A DNA stretch of 6,843 bases from Candidatus Brocadiaceae bacterium (lineage in GTDB: Bacteria; Planctomycetota; Brocadiia; SM23-32): the NCBI GenBank assembly GCA_003567495.1, contig PWZK01000024.1, forward strand, positions 1 to 6,843, given 5' to 3'. The notes below the pieces were generated by a model that was not told the origin of the DNA, searched no databases, and was given only the letters and a program-made list of their open reading frames with translations. This document shows positions 1-5,565 of this stretch, one piece after another (the first letter of the stretch is position 1; each line of letters begins with the position of its first letter). A program made the position numbers and the translations under genes.

Positions 1-38
1 TATCCCTTTCAGGGAAAATTTCAGACCGACTGCCAGTT

Positions 39-77
39 CCCAGGGTAGGCAGTTCTTTCAGACCAGCCAACCCTGGG
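39..77. repeat. CCCAGGGT inverted repeat with TTTCAGACC direct repeat
   Basis: CCCAGGGT (39-46) and ACCCTGGG (70-77) form a perfect 8-bp stem with a 23-base loop. TTTCAGACC occurs at 19-27 and again at 56-64. The stretch at the window edge shows no gene. Confidence 0.45.
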
Positions 78-90
78 CTTTAATTAAATA

Positions 91-103
91 TCACCTTCGG
101 TGA
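91..103. repeat. Small hairpin TCACC-TTC-GGTGA
   Basis: A perfect 5-bp stem with a three-base loop in the non-coding region downstream of cca. On the minus strand it is followed by TATTTAATT, a weak terminator-like context, but it is about 165 bases past the cca stop. Confidence 0.3.
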
Positions 104-185
104 AAACGGATTGACTTTTTCGCGCATCAGACATTCCACTCGCAGAAATATCGTCAATCACCGATTCCTTTCCTTTTCCTTTGTT

Positions 186-217
186 ATTGGATATTGGGTG
201 TTGGATATTGGATATTC
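186..217. repeat. Short tandem TTGGATATTGG repeats
   Basis: TTGGATATTGG occurs at 187-197 and 201-211, followed by a further GATATTC. Such CCAATATCC arrays are known to me from intergenic DNA of several uncultivated bacterial groups; their role is unknown. Confidence 0.6.
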
Positions 218-268
218 ATTCTTTTTCGCATATCGACAATTTATTGTCGATGTTGCGATATTAAGCGC
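218..268 (-). repeat. Palindromic repeat family GCGCTTA/ATCGACAA, copy next to cca
   Basis: Read on the minus strand it begins GCGCTTAA directly after the cca stop codon (271-269), then ACATCGACAA and a perfect palindrome of arms ATCGACAAT and ATTGTCGAT (232-240 and 243-251) around two bases, then a GCGAAAAAGAAT tail. GCGCTTAA, ACATCGACAA and TCGAT align with copy B. It could serve as a 3'-end structure for cca. Confidence 0.65.
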
Positions 269-1618
269 CTATCGCTCCTCCGCTCCGGGAGCGTTGATTT
301 CTTCTGCGTATCTGGCTGCTTCGGTAAGCGCTTCTTCGCGGGTGGAAATATCACCGTTGAGCTGAAGCTCAAAAACACGATCGAGTATCTCACCCAATTC
401 CCGGCTTTCCCTGTAGCCCATATCCAGCAGGTCGTATCCATTCACCAGTGGTTTGGGGCAAAATTCCTCCCGGCTCAGTTCGTTACGTTTTTCAAGAACA
501 TATTCGATATGTTCCGTTCGCTTCCAACTGGCCATTGCGTCGGCATATGAGAGCACTGCAAGCTGATCGAACCCGTCCTCGGCAAAAAGCCTGCGCAGGG
601 TGCTGTCTTTCATGTTTCGGGCGTCCTTGAAATACATGTGCATCTTTACCAGCCAGGCAATGCGTTTGGTCTCATTCTTCGTCAGGCGAAGCCGCCTGCA
701 CGCCTCTTTCGCGACTTCAGCCCCAATACGTTCGTGTTCGGGAAATTTTTCCGGCGTTTCTCTACTTGCTTCCGGTTTACCGGAGTCGTGTAAAAGTGCG
801 GCCATAGCCACTGTGAAATCGGGAAAAGACCCCAATTCTTTCAGCGTTAGAAGCGTGTGTGTAAATACATCGCCTTCAGGGTGATAGTTTTTCGGCTGTC
901 TGCATCCGCGACAGGGTTCCAGCTCGGGAAATACTTCAGTGAAAAGCCCCAGATCGTCCATAAGATTCACGGCATCGCCGGGAGATCTGCCGGCAAGCAG
1001 TAACCTGAGTTCCGCGCACAGCCTTTCCGGAGCCACTGCATTGACCAGATGCTTTGATGCAACTATTGCCTTTTTGGTCTGCGACTCTATTTGAAGGCCT
1101 AACCCGGCCGCAAACCGCACTGCACGCAGGAGGCGCAAGTAATCCTCCCGGAACCTTTTATCGGGATCGCCTATAGTGCGAAGCAGCCGATCTTCCAGGT
1201 CTTTGCGGCCGCCGACTACGTCAATAAGCCTGTCAGTCACAGGGTCAAAAAACATGCCGTTTATGGTAAAATCGCGGCGCTGCGCATCTTCCTCCATGCC
1301 GGCGTAGCATATCGTATCCGGGCGGCGTCCGTCGGAATACTCCGACTCACTCCTGAAGGTGGCCACCTCGTAGCTGCGGTGGTTCATTATAACCAGTATT
1401 ACGCCAAACTGCTTACCAACAGGCACCGTGTTTTCGAAAAGTTCCTCCACTTCGTAGGGCGGCGCATCGGTAGCTATGTCATAATCACCCGGCTCGTCCC
1501 CAAGCAGCATATCCCTTACGCACCCGCCGGCAAAAACTGCCTCATGACCTGCGTTTTTCAGGCATTTGATTATCGAAAGGGCATCGTTATATTTTTCATC
1601 GTGTTGTTTCAAGGCCAT
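269..1618 (-). CDS. cca: CCA tRNA nucleotidyltransferase / poly(A) polymerase family protein with HD domain
   Basis: Class II nucleotidyltransferase, expected to add or repair the CCA 3' end of tRNAs in the cytoplasm. Counting from the ATG at 1618 (449 aa), the head motif GGCVRD is at residues 31-36, the catalytic DYD at 45-47, RRDFTING at 114-121, RLLRAVRFA at 162-170 and the template-type motif PERLCAEL at 197-204. A C-terminal HD phosphohydrolase-type domain follows, with H254 (FTHTLL), H277-D278 (LLHDSGK) and H295 (PEHERIG). The reading frame stays open upstream to a TTG at 1711, but that extension runs through an inverted-repeat element (1637-1924) and adds residues before the normal family start. 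I therefore start at ATG 1618, with AGGA about 11 bases upstream; ATG 1630 is the alternative. The family cannot be split into CCA-adding enzyme and poly(A) polymerase from motifs alone. It lies downstream of serA in the same direction. Confidence 0.9.
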   Translation of the reverse strand: MALKQHDEKYNDALSIIKCLKNAGHEAVFAGGCVRDMLLGDEPGDYDIATDAPPYEVEELFENTVPVGKQFGVILVIMNHRSYEVATFRSESEYSDGRRPDTICYAGMEEDAQRRDFTINGMFFDPVTDRLIDVVGGRKDLEDRLLRTIGDPDKRFREDYLRLLRAVRFAAGLGLQIESQTKKAIVASKHLVNAVAPERLCAELRLLLAGRSPGDAVNLMDDLGLFTEVFPELEPCRGCRQPKNYHPEGDVFTHTLLTLKELGSFPDFTVAMAALLHDSGKPEASRETPEKFPEHERIGAEVAKEACRRLRLTKNETKRIAWLVKMHMYFKDARNMKDSTLRRLFAEDGFDQLAVLSYADAMASWKRTEHIEYVLEKRNELSREEFCPKPLVNGYDLLDMGYRESRELGEILDRVFELQLNGDISTREEALTEAARYAEEINAPGAEER

Positions 1619-1629
1619 TGATCTTATCA

Positions 1630-1633
1630 TCCT
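1630..1633 (-). promoter_or_regulatory. Possible Shine-Dalgarno for cca
   Basis: On the minus strand AGGA stands 11 bases before the ATG at 1618, and this AGGA also overlaps the alternative ATG at 1630. The site lies just outside the end of the 288-bp inverted-repeat element. The spacing is slightly long, so this is a moderate call. Confidence 0.4.
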
Positions 1634-1636
1634 GGC

Positions 1637-1924
1637 TAGCCCGCATATTTCACGCGTTTCCAGCGGCGCAGATGCGAAGAAATCTAGCGCAGCTGTATTC
1701 GTATACTGCAAGTGAAGATTTCTGAAGCAGATGTGCCGCCTGCCTGCAGCAGGCAGGCTGGGAATGCGCCCGCAGGGCCTGCCTGCTGCAGGCAGGTAAA
1801 CCGCCGTTTAAACAGCTCAGGTACACACTGTTAAATCAGAACTAATCAGAAAGCGCCACTTAACATATTTATTACCATGTTTTTATACTATTTTATGCCG
1901 TTGGTTTATGAAATATGCGGGCTA
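1637..1924. mobile_element. 288-bp MITE-like element with perfect 16-bp terminal inverted repeats
   Basis: The left end at 1637-1652 reads TAGCCCGCATATTTCA and the right end at 1909-1924 is its exact reverse complement. The right end contains the serA stop codon (TAG, minus strand, 1924-1922). The left end stops just before the cca ribosome binding region. Both ends finish in TA, which could be a TA target duplication as for IS630/mariner-type elements; a 4-base duplication is not exact (CTAG on the left, CTAA on the right). The interior holds no plausible gene but contains two near-identical GC-rich palindromes (1738-1797). A diverged related element lies at 4771-4862. That it is mobile is inference from structure; no transposase is present. 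Confidence 0.6.
1738..1797. repeat. Pair of GCCTGCCTG/CAGGCAGG palindromes
   Basis: The first palindrome (1738-1758) has perfect 9-base arms GCCTGCCTG and CAGGCAGGC around CAG. The second (1777-1797) is the reverse complement of the first except for its last base. An 18-base spacer separates them, so each can fold alone or the two can pair with each other. They sit inside the 288-bp inverted-repeat element and may be a second, nested repeat family. On the minus strand they lie between serA and cca and could hinder read-through, but there is no T-tract. Confidence 0.75.
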
Positions 1925-1940
1925 ATCCAACCGGCATAAA
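1892..1940 (-). other. Hairpin spanning the serA stop codon
   Basis: The last codons of serA (1927-1940) are complementary to 1892-1904: TTTATGCCGGTTGG against CCAACGGCATAAA, with one bulged G. The loop of about 22 bases contains the TAG stop and most of the repeat end. It could act in 3'-end formation of serA mRNA. There is no U-tract directly after it, so it is not a classical intrinsic terminator. Confidence 0.4.
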
Positions 1941-3511
1941 TAAACCCTGTTGACAAAATCCAGGCTTCTGATTGTATCCATTGTATCCCGCCCGGGATTT
2001 TTGTCTATACTGAAAGCTAATACGGCTTTTTTTTCGTCAAGCTTCTGGCCGACTCCCATGGTCTGAACATTGATTCCATGGCGTCCGAGAATGGTCCCAA
2101 CCGCCCCTATAACGCCCGGCTTATCGTCATTAAATACTATCATAACCGTATCGGCCGGTGTCATTTCAATATCGAAGCCGTTGATCCCGATTATCCTCAT
2201 AATTTTTTCGCTGAGCACCGTTCCGGTGATTGACGTCTGGCCGTCACGGGTGGTTACTATAGCCCCCAGCTCCGAAGCAAAATTACGCGGTTCCGTATTT
2301 TTTGTCTCATCCAGCCCTATACCCCGCTCGGCCGCCAACATCCGAGCATTGACCATATTGACTCGCGTTTCGAAATACGGCTGAAGCAACCCTGTCAGAA
2401 AAGACGTCGTTACAATTTCCACATCATGGCGCGCAATCGAACCGCGGCACTGAACCTGTATGTTCTCGATCCTGCCCTGTGCTATTGCAGATGCAACCAT
2501 ACCAATGCGCCTGGACAGCTCGGCGTATGTGCGCAGGATCGGTGAAATGATACCGGCCGGCGACGGAGCATTTACAGCGTTTCTGATCACGCTACCCCTC
2601 AGTGCATCCAGTAGCGTTTTGGCGGCCTCCATAGCCACCCCGGTCTGCGCCTCTTCGGTACTCGCCCCAAGATGCGGAGTTACAAGACAGTTATCGAGAT
2701 TCTCAAAGTCTCGGTTTTCGGGCGGTTCCTGCTCAAAAACGTCCATGGCAGCGCCGGCAATGCTTTTACTGCGAAGCGCATCGTAAAGTGCGGCTTCATT
2801 GACTATTCCGCCTCTGGCACAGTTGATGAGCCTTGCGTCCGGCTTCATCGCATTTAGCTGCGGTTTGTCTATCATGTTCATCGTGCGCTCATTTTTTGGA
2901 ATGTGCAATGAAACGAAGTCGGATTCTTCGAGCAGCTCCTCAAAATCGGTTTTCAGCTCCAGGCCGGTCTCTTCAGCATCCAGGCCGATAGCAAGCGGAT
3001 CATAGCCCGTAACCTTCATGTTAAATCCCCGGGCCATCTTCGCCACGGCTTTTCCTATCCGGCCCACACCGACGATACCAAGTACCTTGTTGTTGAGCTG
3101 ATTTCCGACAAATCGCTTTCTGTCCCATTCCCCGGCCTTAAGGCTGAGACATGCTGGGACGACATTTCTGCACATTGCCAAAAGCAGGGCCATAGTGTGC
3201 TCTGCCGCACTGAGAGTATTTGCGTCGGGTGTGTTCATCACCAGAACACCCCTTTTCGTAGCGCTTTCGATATCAATATTATCAACCCCCACGCCTGCCC
3301 GCACAATCGCACGAAGCCTCTCGCCGCTTTCCAGAACCTTAGCCGTGGCCGTTGTTCCGCTCCTTATAATAAGCCCGTCATACTCGCATATAATCGCAGC
3401 CAGTTCATCTTCGTTTATCCCTATCCTTTCCACAGGCTCCGCATCGCCCGTTGACCGGATATAATCAATACCACTTTCTGCTATTTTGTCTGTAATGAGT
3501 ATCTTAAACAT
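1922..3511 (-). CDS. serA: D-3-phosphoglycerate dehydrogenase, long form
   Basis: Oxidises 3-phosphoglycerate to 3-phosphohydroxypyruvate with NAD, the first step of serine synthesis in the cytoplasm. The 529-residue protein has the long-form layout: a split substrate-binding domain (about 1-98 and 290-315), an NAD-binding Rossmann domain (about 99-289), an intervening allosteric domain (about 316-450) and a C-terminal ACT domain (about 455-529). The dinucleotide loop is GVGRIG (148-153). The catalytic set is R233 in CARGG, E262 in FEQEPP and H280 in TPHLGAS. The ACT domain keeps D463 and N481, at positions corresponding to serine-binding residues of the long-form enzyme, so serine feedback is plausible. 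The ATG at 3511 has AAAGGA six bases upstream and is the family start. The TAG stop is the last three bases of an inverted-repeat element that follows. Confidence 0.97.
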   Translation of the reverse strand: MFKILITDKIAESGIDYIRSTGDAEPVERIGINEDELAAIICEYDGLIIRSGTTATAKVLESGERLRAIVRAGVGVDNIDIESATKRGVLVMNTPDANTLSAAEHTMALLLAMCRNVVPACLSLKAGEWDRKRFVGNQLNNKVLGIVGVGRIGKAVAKMARGFNMKVTGYDPLAIGLDAEETGLELKTDFEELLEESDFVSLHIPKNERTMNMIDKPQLNAMKPDARLINCARGGIVNEAALYDALRSKSIAGAAMDVFEQEPPENRDFENLDNCLVTPHLGASTEEAQTGVAMEAAKTLLDALRGSVIRNAVNAPSPAGIISPILRTYAELSRRIGMVASAIAQGRIENIQVQCRGSIARHDVEIVTTSFLTGLLQPYFETRVNMVNARMLAAERGIGLDETKNTEPRNFASELGAIVTTRDGQTSITGTVLSEKIMRIIGINGFDIEMTPADTVMIVFNDDKPGVIGAVGTILGRHGINVQTMGVGQKLDEKKAVLAFSIDKNPGRDTMDTIRSLDFVNRVYLCRLD

Positions 3512-3517
3512 GTCATA

Positions 3518-3538
3518 TCCTTTCCGGCTGCAAGCCGG
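3518..3538 (-). promoter_or_regulatory. serA ribosome binding site abutted by a hairpin
   Basis: AAAGGA (3523-3518) lies six bases before the serA ATG. Directly 5' of it is a perfect 6-bp hairpin, CCGGCT-TGC-AGCCGG (3538-3524), preceded by a run of six T. The hairpin touches but does not cover the Shine-Dalgarno. It may affect translation or mRNA stability; no known riboswitch class is recognised. Confidence 0.6.
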
Positions 3539-3598
3539 TAAAAAATTGTGTAAGTCCGGATGCCGTCTTTTCTGTCGTGTGCAGTCTCACAGGTGAAG

Positions 3599-3627
3599 AT
3601 TATAAAATTAACGAGGATTATTTGCAA
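3599..3627 (-). promoter_or_regulatory. Predicted sigma-70-type promoter of serA
   Basis: On the minus strand TTGCAA (3627-3622, four of six matches to TTGACA) is followed after exactly 17 bases by TATAAT (3604-3599, perfect). Transcription would start near 3592, giving a leader of about 80 bases that includes the hairpin next to the ribosome binding site. Confidence 0.65.
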
Positions 3628-3642
3628 TTAACTCGCTTTCCA

Positions 3643-3657
3643 CCGCATATTTTATTA
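3643..3657 (+). repeat. Diverged half copy of the CCCGCATATTTCAT repeat
   Basis: CCGCATATTTTATTA matches the repeat end CCGCATATTTCATAA at 13 of 15 positions. It does not follow a stop codon and has no partner arm, so it may be a decayed copy or an AT-rich coincidence. Confidence 0.3.
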
Positions 3658-3661
3658 TAAT
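3656..3661 (+). promoter_or_regulatory. Possible -10 box for the glycosyltransferase gene
   Basis: TATAAT lies about 48 bases before the ATG at 3709, but no convincing -35 hexamer stands 16-18 bases upstream. The region is AT-rich, so a chance match is quite possible. Confidence 0.25.
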
Positions 3662-3694
3662 AATTCTTTTCGAAAACGAACTCAAAAAGAATTA
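3661..3694. repeat. TAATTCTTTT inverted repeat upstream of the glycosyltransferase
   Basis: The arms TAATTCTTTT (3661-3670) and AAAAGAATTA (3685-3694) form a perfect 10-bp stem with a 14-base loop, ending 14 bases before the ATG. The same arms, one or more bases longer, form the hairpin downstream of carB at 5661-5696, so this is a dispersed motif. In the mRNA leader it could influence translation; no clear Shine-Dalgarno is visible here. Confidence 0.6.
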
Positions 3695-3708
3695 ATAAAA
3701 CACATATC

Positions 3709-4773
3709 ATGCCCAAACAAGCTATTTTCATAAGACGTCTGCATCGCGGCAGAAAAATAAAACATCCCCTTTACGATTTCTACCGCGACTGTTACCGCTT
3801 CTTCAAGCCGGGAGGACATCGGTGGCGCTACAAGGGTCAGAACGGGTTTTTCCGTGCCGCGCTCTCCACCGTTTATCGTGTTAAAAACATCCGGATACAG
3901 AACGCGTTAAAAAACATCGAAGAGCTTTCGAAAAAAAGCAGTGTTATCGTTTGTGACTCCAAAGCTTTTCTGGACAACAGCCACCGCCGTGTTATGCCAC
4001 TGGATTTTCTCAGCAAAACTGACACTGCGTTGAAAGCCCTGCTGGTGGCAAACGCCCGCCCGGATATCATCCCTTCCGACGACATACTGGACAGTTTTGA
4101 CATAATATTCAAGCGGGAGCCTTTTACCGACAGGGAAAGATACGACATATCAACACGCAACAGGGACAAGATTCGCCCCACTATGCTCGGGTGTCCCCTT
4201 ATTGAAGTCACGCCGCGTAACGTGCAGGAACTCGACCCGTCCGGGCTGGGTTTTACATCGCCGCCGGAGTCTTTCAAGCATGATGTGTTTTTCTCGGGTA
4301 TAAACACCGCTATAGTAAGAGAAAAATTTGTAAAGAAACTTTCAGAGGAGCCTTTTAATTTCTGCGGAGGGCTGCAGTTCAGGAAACGCGAACCCGCCAT
4401 AGACCCTGTCCATGCCTTCCCTCGGCTTAACAAAAAAAAATATATCGACATAACCCGCAGAAGCCGTATAAATCTGGCATTGGAGGGCGAGGGCCCTTTC
4501 ACCTACCGTCATCTTGAAATGTGGTTTCTTTGCTCTTTCATGATAAGCACCCCGAATATACGCCACCTGCAACTGCCGATAGAAACTGCGGAAAACAGAG
4601 ACTACGTATGCTATGAAAACTACGACGATCTTGTTGCGAAAATCGAATATTTTCGAAAAAACCGAGAAAAACGAAACCGTATCGCCCTGGCCGGACGGAA
4701 AATGTTTGAACGCGAATTCTCTTATACCCGGCACGGAAAATATATCAGGAACTGTATTGAGAAATCAGAATAA
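3709..4773 (+). CDS. Glycosyltransferase with a C-terminal Glyco_trans_1_2-like (GT-B) domain
   Basis: A 354-residue predicted cytoplasmic or membrane-associated sugar transferase, likely acting on cell-surface glycans; donor and acceptor cannot be told. The C-terminal part shows the usual pattern of this family: RINLALEGEGPFTYRHLEM (253-271), a conserved acidic and aromatic stretch for donor binding; then an LP-x-ET loop (289-293); then YENYDDLVAKIEYF (302-315) followed by RNRIALAGRKMFEREFSY (322-339). The middle has DIIFKREPF (131-139), also seen in relatives. The N-terminus is very basic (RRLHRGRKIKH) with no signal peptide or membrane helix. It is the only plus-strand gene, divergent from serA and convergent with mreD, and is probably a single-gene unit. 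The ATG at 3709 lacks a good Shine-Dalgarno. A run of nine A (4432-4440) encodes KKK. Its TAA stop forms the start of an inverted-repeat element. Confidence 0.75.
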   Translation: MPKQAIFIRRLHRGRKIKHPLYDFYRDCYRFFKPGGHRWRYKGQNGFFRAALSTVYRVKNIRIQNALKNIEELSKKSSVIVCDSKAFLDNSHRRVMPLDFLSKTDTALKALLVANARPDIIPSDDILDSFDIIFKREPFTDRERYDISTRNRDKIRPTMLGCPLIEVTPRNVQELDPSGLGFTSPPESFKHDVFFSGINTAIVREKFVKKLSEEPFNFCGGLQFRKREPAIDPVHAFPRLNKKKYIDITRRSRINLALEGEGPFTYRHLEMWFLCSFMISTPNIRHLQLPIETAENRDYVCYENYDDLVAKIEYFRKNREKRNRIALAGRKMFEREFSYTRHGKYIRNCIEKSE

Positions 4774-4862
4774 CCCGCATATTTCATAAACCAACGACAG
4801 TAATAATATTGTTGTTGCTTTGTGAAATGAGCGGGCTAACAAGTCATGAAGTATGCTGGTTA
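4771..4862. mobile_element. 92-bp MITE-like inverted-repeat element between convergent stop codons
   Basis: The left end (4771-4787) reads TAACCCGCATATTTCAT; the right end (4846-4862), reverse-complemented, reads TAACCAGCATACTTCAT, matching at 15 of 17 positions. The outermost TAA on each side is the stop codon of the flanking gene: the glycosyltransferase on the plus strand and mreD on the minus strand. The 23 bases 4774-4796 also occur exactly, in reverse orientation, at 1899-1921 directly after the serA stop. An additional internal inverted copy ends at 4838. The element is the whole intergenic region. Confidence 0.6.
4774..4835. terminator. Long hairpin between glycosyltransferase and mreD, possible bidirectional terminator
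   Basis: CCCGC (4774-4778) pairs with GCGGG (4831-4835), and the inner 20 bases on each side pair at 15 positions plus two G-U pairs around a 12-base loop (AGTAATAATATT). It lies between two convergent genes, where a bidirectional terminator is expected. There is no U-tract on either side, so the terminator role is inferred from position and fold. Confidence 0.45.
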
Positions 4863-5369
4863 AAAAGTTGTCTTTCTTTCTTCTACAAGCCCGGCACTGC
4901 GAAATAAGGCAAAAAGGGGAGGAACGAGAAGACTTGAAAACACGGCGTATCCGATGGCATGGTAGAAGAAACTGAAAGGTATGGTGCCGAGAGAAAACAC
5001 AATCGCCCCGGCCGCATAAACAAAACCGAAACTAAGCATAAAAAGAAGCGTGAATATTATATCGAATGCCATGCCGGAGCGATAAAAACGATCCTTCAGC
5101 ATCGATATCATCAACACGGCGGGCAACATCGCCAGCGCACTGCCGCCCAGGCGGGCGGCAGTTCCCAGATCGCGAAGCACCCCCAGCCCCAGACATGACC
5201 ACAATGCCGCGCCCGTCGGGACCATAATGGCGGTGAAGGCCGCCATCACTGCTATCAGATCCAGCCCTGCGTATCCATAACTGTAGCGGTGAACAAAGAC
5301 TTGCTGCACGATCGATATGATAAGGGCGACCAGAACAAATCTGATTTTTCTGATGCGTATTACTCTCAC
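4860..5369 (-). CDS. mreD: MreD-like rod shape-determining membrane protein
   Basis: A 169-residue integral inner-membrane protein, the usual size of MreD, which works with MreB, MreC, RodA and PBP2 in side-wall peptidoglycan synthesis. Hydrophobic segments lie at about 10-26, 35-57, 76-92, 102-127 and 135-157. Between the second and third is RDLGTAARLGGSAL (66-79), resembling the MreD signature (D-L plus LG-x-x-AL). The N-terminus is basic (MRVIRIRKIR). The start is GTG at 5369: an in-frame TAA lies two codons upstream, and GGCGGA stands nine bases before the GTG. No mreC or mreB is adjacent: upstream is a repeat-filled gap and then carB, and the next gene downstream is convergent. The assignment rests on hydropathy and one motif, so another small membrane protein is possible. 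The TAA stop is the end of an inverted-repeat element. Confidence 0.65.
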   Translation of the reverse strand: MRVIRIRKIRFVLVALIISIVQQVFVHRYSYGYAGLDLIAVMAAFTAIMVPTGAALWSCLGLGVLRDLGTAARLGGSALAMLPAVLMISMLKDRFYRSGMAFDIIFTLLFMLSFGFVYAAGAIVFSLGTIPFSFFYHAIGYAVFSSLLVPPLFALFRSAGLVEERKTTF

Positions 5370-5378
5370 GGGTTAGCA

Positions 5379-5384
5379 TCCGCC
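5379..5384 (-). promoter_or_regulatory. Shine-Dalgarno for mreD
   Basis: GGCGGA, one base from GGAGGA, lies nine bases before the GTG start. With the in-frame stop two codons upstream of the GTG it fixes the start codon. Confidence 0.55.
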
Positions 5385-5400
5385 GGGGACAAAGTTATGG

Positions 5401-5460
5401 GCGCTTAGGTGCTAAATCAACAAAGAATTGTCGATGCAATCAAAAAAATTCGTTTTGCCG
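5401..5460 (+). repeat. Palindromic repeat family GCGCTTA/ATCGACAA, copy A
   Basis: Starts GCGCTTAGGTGCTAA and carries the hairpin ATCAACAA (5416-5423), AGAA, TTGTCGAT (5428-5435), then an A-run and CGTTTTGCCG. The order of blocks is the same as in copy B at 5566-5628. This is the most diverged of the three copies. Confidence 0.55.
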
Positions 5461-5484
5461 TTCGCTTTTGCCGTTGCCGGGAAC

Positions 5485-5502
5485 GCGGGCATCCCCGCCC
5501 GC
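5485..5502. repeat. GCGGGC-GCCCGC hairpin
   Basis: GCGGGC (5485-5490) and GCCCGC (5497-5502) form a 6-bp all-GC stem around ATCCCC, with no coding potential nearby. Confidence 0.55.
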
Positions 5503-5513
5503 ATGCCGTTAGT

Positions 5514-5530
5514 GCGGACAAAACGTCCGC
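5514..5530. repeat. GCGGAC-GTCCGC hairpin
   Basis: GCGGAC (5514-5519) and GTCCGC (5525-5530) form a 6-bp stem around AAAAC. It follows the GCGGGC hairpin by 11 bases, and the pair is flanked by GTTGCCGGG direct repeats. Confidence 0.55.
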
Positions 5531-5565
5531 GTTGCCGGGGAAGACGTGGCGAACTGAATATATAA

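Noticed and set aside
218..268. CRISPR repeat
   Set aside because: The palindromic repeats occur singly at distant places without regularly spaced spacers, and no cas gene is present.
194..550. Plus-strand frames across the end of cca
   Set aside because: They overlap cca antisense, and their 5' part is the TTGGATATTGG repeat and a palindrome, so they are not credible genes.
4432..4440. Nine-A run in the glycosyltransferase as a programmed slippage site (also eight A in serA)
   Set aside because: Both genes read through intact with conserved residues on each side, and no alternative product in a shifted frame is evident.
3873..4502. Minus-strand reading frame of 209 codons inside the glycosyltransferase
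   Set aside because: Antisense shadow with a serine/arginine-rich, low-information translation and no family resemblance.
4771..4840. Integron attC site after the glycosyltransferase stop
   Set aside because: A stem-forming element directly after a stop codon resembles a gene cassette, but the ends do not give RYYYAAC and GTTRRRY core sites in the right orientation, and no integrase is visible.
5032..5379. Alternative 115-codon minus-strand frame starting at an ATG near mreD
   Set aside because: It overlaps mreD in another frame; the mreD frame has clear membrane segments and a family-like motif, this one does not.
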